64,000 bases of DNA from Toxotes chatareus (taxonomy: Eukaryota; Chordata; Actinopteri; Toxotidae). Positions 59,121 to 64,000 of this stretch are shown here, in pieces. The stretch spans positions 14,059,170 to 14,123,169 of the forward strand of contig CM028888.1 in assembly GCA_016801885.1 (NCBI GenBank), read 5' to 3'. The translations under genes were made by a program, and so were the position numbers. Below the pieces are notes generated by a model. That model made no database searches and was not told the DNA's origin. It was given only the letters and a program-made list of their open reading frames with translations. The first letter of the stretch is position 1; each line of letters opens with the position of its first letter.

Positions 59121-60600
59121 GAGTGGGCTTTGGTGGCCATTTTAAGTTTTTTACCCTTCCTCCACCTGCTTATGCCAACATCCTAGAGGAGGGGCCCCAG
59201 TGCGGCACACAGGGGGCAAAGGGCCCTTCATTCATTATAGTTATCTCAAATGCAGCTCCCAATGCCTGGAGGTCAGTGGGTAGTTACGCACAAACTATGA
59301 TTAAAACAATATCAGCTACATTTAAACAAAGCTGAGTGTCCTGTTGTACCTTCTGAATATTAATAGTACATCATTGATCAGAGAGTCTATATGACAGATT
59401 TAAAAAATAATAGTAATACAGCAGCCACATATCGGGTCATTACTGGCCTACAATTCACTGGGTATCAATTATGGTTTATCATCTACTGCTTACTGCTACT
59501 CCTGGTTAGTGGATAGCCACTGGCAGATTGCAGACTGGAGGCTAAGCATAAATAATTATCCTTAAATAGACCTTTGTGACAACCTCCACAACAGCAGCAA
59601 GATATTTCTTGGTCCTAATGAGGTATTTCATTTTGTCCATTACACGAGGGGCACACTAAAGTAGCACAAAGGCCTCTTTTTGGCCAGCCCAAGCAGCCTT
59701 TAAACTGCCCAACCGGTGCTCCTGTCAGTCCATTTTGGCTCAAATACACACAGACAACCTGTTGGCCCAAACGTTCCTGTGTTCCTCTAGTCAGCCAAAG
59801 CTCCCTATATGGCCAGACCCCGTCTCCCATAAGTGGCTTTCTGGTCGACCCAGTTGCCAGTCTGGTCAACCATATGCTAGTTAAAAGATGTATATCAACA
59901 ATGGCAATTTTATTCCAGCATTAAACACTCAAGGTGACCTCAAACAGCAGGTTTCTCTTAGCTCCACTGTATCCAACAGAACTTTAATATGAGAAGTTGA
60001 AACAATTTTATTGTTTTTTCTGAAGCCAAAAAAGTCAGACCCACATAGCCTGTTTGATATCTTCTGTGGAGTTTTATCTTTGTTAGAAGCAAAGACAAAT
60101 ATGGCCTACATTTTTAATTTAACATATTTGATTTAGTATATTTATTTATACTGCAGGCTTGTGTTAGAGATATTTTATGCATCACAGTTTTAATATTATC
60201 TTTTGTCACTTGTGGCCAACATTATCAATGGTACTTCATGGCATCAAGGTGTCAAAAATATATTGTCATATAGTAATATTTATGCTAATAAATGATTAAA
60301 TCAGATTGTTTTTTCATCTGTATTCAAACCAAGCTTGTTTTATCCATGAAATTCACTTTATTCCGCAATGCACATAACTTTAATTTTCAAAATATGAACA
60401 ATTTTAAGGGTTTAAACCCCAGAAAGAAGCTTCTGTCCAGTGGATTAAAGTGTCAAATTATTTAAACCGTGTTTTTTTTTTTTTTTTCTCAGCTACAGGA
60501 CCTGTTTACTAGAAACAGAAAAGATTATGTGTAGGCTGTTAGATCTCCCAGAGATGACCACAGCACACACGGGGATATACGGAGGAGGCGGTATGCACAT
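59121..60600. other. intergenic between lrch2 and u2surp
   Basis: The two genes are divergent. I see only AT-rich sequence, a T17 tract near 60472-60488 and no repeat or exon that I can name. Confidence 0.5.
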
Positions 60601-60825
60601 GGAGAATCTGACTTTACGGAAGTCAAATTTCCACGAAAGATAATGTCTTCTTCATAAATATGTATGAGCGCTGAGACAGGCTCATTTATTACCGAGCACA
60701 CCGACCAAGGAGGCGTCTTCAGTCCAGAGCTACAGTCCGATATCACGCCTCCTGCCATTGCATGTTGTGATAGAAATCAGTTGTCGTCGCAACCAAAATG
60801 GTGAAGCAATAGCATGACACACATT
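60600..60825 (+). promoter_or_regulatory. u2surp promoter and noncoding exon 1 (donor after 60825)
   Basis: A donor CATT|GTAAGT lies at 60826. The preceding sequence includes atggtgaagcaatag (60798-60812), a four-codon upstream reading frame if it is transcribed. The exon 5' end is unknown. The next acceptor is that of the ATG-bearing exon at 61992. Support is splice-site pattern only. Confidence 0.4.
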
Positions 60826-61998
60826 GTAAGTTGCAGTTTTAGCTAAGGTATGGAGCTATGTGCATGCATTGTGGTTTAATAATATCCCGTGTGGCCACTC
60901 GGTAGTTTGTGGCGTTACAGAGGAGAAACAACCAGACAGTTACTGTTAGCTAGCTGAGAGTTGTATTCGCTGTATGACATCCAGAGTTAGCAGATATTAA
61001 CGATTGGGGTGGACAGGGATGTTTGTATCTGCATGGGTCACGGTATTATCAGGATCGTGATTGATGGAGAAGTAACAGCTGTGTTCAGCTTTACTCATCT
61101 TAAGGTTGATGCTAGCTTGCCATCTCACTGGTGTCCAGCGACAGTTAGCTAAGCTAAGCATTAATGTTAGCTAACGTTAGCAAAGTGAAGAGATAGCTTG
61201 TGTTATGTCCAGGCCTACTCAGCAATATTTGTGCTGCAGATGGACTAAAACAACATCCAGAATATTTGTTGAATGCTATGGTTGAATGGCATTATTAAGA
61301 TAAAACAGCTACATTATGTGATAGATTAGCTTGGCTGTTGCTAACTCCAGACTTATTTACATCCCAAGTTCCCATCCCCTCTGATCATATGTTTGAGCAG
61401 TTTGTAGTGTATATGGGCAAAGAGAAATACTGCTGGTTTGTATGGTTCAAACATGAAAAGTTTCAGGTTTGCAAACACCTTCTGTATGTATGCCTCACTC
61501 CCTGCCTGTATCTACCATCTGACTAATGAAGGGATGGTATATAATAATGGTCGATAACAGATGGTGTATGCAAATTCAGTAGTGACTGAAAATATAGACT
61601 CATGCTGTTTTTGCCCAGTCCTGTCCCCCAGAGCTGTCTCACTGCACCCTACTGACCCTGAAAGTGACGCACAGTTTATGCATGCAACACAAAGGATGTC
61701 AGACATTTTCGGGACAAGGATACATGTAACAGGATTGCAGTAACTTGAACACCAAATGGGTGAAATGTGTTATATTCTTACTTTTAACTAGTGAGTATAG
61801 TAGAGAGGGCTGGGTTAAATGATAGCAGTAAGGGGATTATGTCATGGATTGAACAGATATGTAACTGTCATTCTTTTATTTGAAAATTTAAACAACTAAT
61901 TAGTGAACTGATTTGAATTAGTACAAAACAGTTTGCCAGTAGCCTCCTTTTTAAAAATTTTATTGTATTTATTTATTTCTTTATTTTGCAGTTTGAGC

Positions 61999-62076
61999 AT
62001 GGCAGATAGAAAGGGAAAACCTGTCACTCCAATCAAAACACTCACAAAGAAAGAACAAGAAGAGCTCAAGAAAAAG
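61999..62076 (+). CDS. u2surp: u2surp coding exon 1
   Basis: The exon's acceptor ends at 61991 (ttttgcag) and the ATG at 61999 is in context GAGCATGGC. It encodes MADRKGKPVTPIKTLTKKEQ, EELKKK. The donor is AAG|GTAAGG. Confidence 0.85.
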
Positions 62077-64000
62077 GTAAGGAGGTCGGGGATGGTATAA
62101 TAACAGATATTATTTAGTGCTTGTTTTATTTTTGTCTTATCAGGATGCATGCCTTTCCAGTAAAAGTATATGGGAAATAAATGGATATTAGTAACCACTA
62201 ATCTTAAAGTTTTGAATTTGATCAACAGTAAACCAAGGGAAGGGATGAAATACATATTATATACTGTCTATGTTTCTGTGTGACTTTCTAGGAGGAAGAA
62301 AAAGCAGCAGAGGTTTTTGAAGAATTCTTGGCATCATTTGAGACCAGCGAGAAAAGCGGAGTCAAAACTTTTGTCCGTGGTGGTATCGTGAATGCAACTA
62401 AAGGTCAGCAGCTAGGATTTCACGACTTTCAGTCTGGCATTATAATAGGAGGCAGTTACATCGCAATTCTGTTCCTCTATCTTGACAAAAGATGAATTGT
62501 GAGTTATCTGTTCCTAAAATGAAAGAAAAAGAGAAGTGAAAATTAAAGAATAGCAGGCTGACTCAGCAGTGAAGTGGTTCAACATCTTAATTCATCCGCT
62601 CTTGGGACCTATAGTCAGCAGTTCATTATCACATTGATTTGAATAAAGCTTTTACAATACTGAGTAGTTCTTCAACTTACTGCTACACATAAAGACTTAA
62701 TTTAAATGTTAACTGCAAATCCAGTGGCATGATTGAGACTTAATTAATTCATGTCAGTTTTTCTTGGAGCCAAGGCTGATTTGTCTGCCTAATTCTACAG
62801 GAAGCTGCTCAGATGTCCTGCTGACAGACTAAAGAACACGGGCATTAACAGAGCCTCCTCCTGTTTTTACACATCTAAATTACTATACAGTTTGCACACC
62901 TAATGAATTGTTCATGGTCATCAGTGCTCATGAATTTCTATACTTTCTGCAGAGGAGGAAGCAGCAGAGGTCAAGAAAAGTAAGCTGTATCGACCTGCTA
63001 CGAAGTTTGTCCCTGTGTCCCAGCATGTCCCGCCAGTATTATCTGCTGAAAGCAAAAAGTCTGTAAGTTTGTATTAATATTTACACCCATCTTTAAATGT
63101 TGTTGACGACCTCTCACTTTGGTCAGTACCACTGTACAAATCAGTCAGTTGTAATAACAACCGTGCTGGTTGCCTCTTTGACTGACAGACATTTAAAAGA
63201 AAGACAGAAGAAAAGAAGAAGAGTAATCTTGAACTCTTCAAAGAAGAACTTAAGCTGTAAGTGTTTTTGCATATCTGCCTGATGTTGTGTTTCTGCTCAA
63301 TCCGTTGATATGTTTTTGGCATATGTAAGCCTATTTTTATATGTGGGAAAAAAAATGCAGAATACAAGAGGAGCGTGAGGAAAGACATAAAAGGAAGAAA
63401 AATGACCCTGGCGGTGGAGGAGGAGGAGGTGGAGGAGGATACGGAGATCTGGACATACCATTATCAGGACGATCAAGTAAGAGTCCCTCTTCAGTATCAC
63501 TGTTTTATTAGTTGAAGATGTTGCTATTCTCTAAATCATGCTAAGCTCTATCCCGTTTTTCCCCCTACAGCGTTATATGATGACCTGACAGTGCCAACCA
63601 CCACTAACCTCTACATCAGCTGCATTAGCCCAAAGGTAAAAGGAGCACACTGACTTTGACTGGCTCAGGGCAGCACAGATGTTCGTCTCTCACTGTTCAT
63701 TTTTGTCATTTTTCAGATGAATGAGGAGATGCTCTGCAAAGAGTTTGGTAAGTATGGTCCCCTGGCCAGCGTGAAGATTATGTGGCCCCGAACTGACGAA
63801 GAGCGCTGCAGGACCTCCAACAGAGCCTTTGTGGCTTTCATGACACGGAAAGATGCAGAGAGAGCATTGGCTGCACTTGATGGTATGGCTGACTCTTGAA
63901 AATAGGTTTGCATTATCTAATAACCATTGCCTCATTGCTTTTATTGTATGGTTATGTTCCCCACTGACTGCGATTGTATTGCAGGTAAAGTGATAATGGG
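61999..64000 (+). CDS. u2surp: u2surp-like (U2 snRNP-associated SURP motif protein, SR140), 5' part
   Basis: Eight coding exons join in frame and run off the window (731 nt, 243 complete codons): 61999-62076, 62292-62403, 62953-63062, 63189-63256, 63361-63476, 63571-63635, 63717-63882 and 63985-64000. LTKKEQEELKKKEEEKAAEV, KTFVRGGIVNATKEEE and KKKSNLELFKEELKLIQEER match the U2SURP N-terminal region. MNEEMLCKEFGKYGPLASVK then IMWPRTDEER match its RRM. U2SURP associates with the U2 snRNP in the spliceosome and carries an RRM, SURP and CID domains; the latter two are beyond the window. Unusual points: the N-terminus starts only about 15 residues before LTKKEQEEL (human has about 90 more). There is a ten-glycine run at 140-149. 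RNP2 reads LYISCI and RNP1 NRAFVAF instead of LYLGNI and NCGFVAF. It may be a diverged teleost paralogue. Confidence 0.88.
62292..62403 (+). CDS. u2surp: u2surp coding exon 2
   Basis: The exon encodes EEEKAAEVFEEFLASFETSE, KSGVKTFVRGGIVNATK, bounded by ctttctag and AAG|GTCAGC. EEFLA.FE and VKTFVRGG are conserved in U2SURP. Confidence 0.9.
62953..63062 (+). CDS. u2surp: u2surp coding exon 3
   Basis: The exon encodes EEEAAEVKKSKLYRPATKFV, PVSQHVPPVLSAESKKS; donor TCT|GTAAGT. It is more divergent than its neighbours; KLYRPATKF parallels KIYKPSSRF. Confidence 0.83.
63189..63256 (+). CDS. u2surp: u2surp coding exon 4
   Basis: The exon encodes TFKRKTEEKKKSNLELFKEE, LK plus a split Leu; KKKSNLELFKEELK is identical to the family. 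Confidence 0.88.
63361..63476 (+). CDS. u2surp: u2surp coding exon 5 (poly-glycine)
   Basis: The exon encodes IQEEREERHKRKKNDP, ten glycines, then YGDLDIPLSGRS. Splice sites are aatgcag and A|GTAAGA. The glycine run replaces the mammalian SRFEPPQSD-type segment. Confidence 0.85.
63571..63635 (+). CDS. u2surp: u2surp coding exon 6 (RRM start)
   Basis: The exon encodes TLYDDLTVPTTTNLYISCIS, PK, with the RNP2-position hexamer LYISCI. Splice sites are ccctacag and AAG|GTAAAA. Confidence 0.87.
63717..63882 (+). CDS. u2surp: u2surp coding exon 7 (RRM)
   Basis: The exon encodes MNEEMLCKEFGKYGPLASVK, IMWPRTDEERCRTSNRAFVA, FMTRKDAERALAALD. This is the strongest family match; the RNP1 position has an alanine for the conserved glycine. 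Confidence 0.93.
63985..64000 (+). CDS. u2surp: u2surp coding exon 8, cut by window end
   Basis: After the acceptor tattgcag the 16 nt continue GKVIMG, matching GKMIMS in the family; the exon runs on past 64000. Confidence 0.8.

Noticed and set aside
1..64000. CRISPR arrays, tRNA, rRNA or small structured RNA genes
   Set aside because: None was recognised on either strand by eye. Short tandem repeats here are microsatellites. A dedicated covariance-model search would be needed to exclude small RNAs.

Overview
This is vertebrate nuclear DNA, almost certainly from a ray-finned (probably percomorph) fish. The genes are split into many short exons with GT/AG introns, and their products match TMEM47, IL13RA2, LRCH2 and U2SURP. 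The intervening DNA holds typical teleost repeats: fish-type LINEs, a Penelope-like element, BEL/Pao, Tc1 and a THAP-bearing repeat. There is no prokaryotic gene organisation, no CRISPR array and no operon. Exons were found by reading splice sites and checking that the reading frame is kept from exon to exon.

Layout. (1) 1-5.3 kb, + strand: the last two coding exons and the 3'UTR of a tmem47-type four-pass membrane protein; the 5' part lies before the window. (2) 5.3-12.6 kb: no gene; a THAP-bearing dispersed repeat (8.75-10.31 kb) carries a palindromic MITE. (3) 12.67-22.80 kb, - strand: complete il13ra2, 9 coding exons, 400 aa, probably with two noncoding 5' exons up to about 23.2 kb. Its intron 7 holds a Penelope-like fragment (- strand) abutting a decayed BEL/Pao pol (+ strand). 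(4) 23.2-32.0 kb: no coding exon; a LINE scrap, simple repeats and presumably the long 3'UTR of lrch2. (5) 32.04-58.96 kb, - strand: complete lrch2, 21 coding exons, 736 aa, with leucine-rich repeats at the N-terminus and a calponin-homology domain at the C-terminus. Intron 13 (39.1-45.0 kb) is a transposon graveyard containing Tc1, three LINE fragments and a second THAP-repeat copy nested inside one LINE. (6) 60.8-64 kb, + strand: the 5' end of a u2surp (SR140)-type gene, a noncoding first exon and eight coding exons, running off the window inside its RRM.

The genes are independent units. tmem47 acts at cell junctions, il13ra2 is a decoy-type cytokine receptor, lrch2 is a cytoskeletal scaffold and u2surp is a U2 snRNP-associated splicing factor. 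The il13ra2-lrch2 adjacency matches human Xq23. lrch2 and u2surp are head to head across about 1.8 kb. No undescribed system stands out; the most unusual material is the nested transposon structure, the THAP-exon repeat, the divergent U2SURP RRM and one unexplained ORF in lrch2 intron 18.
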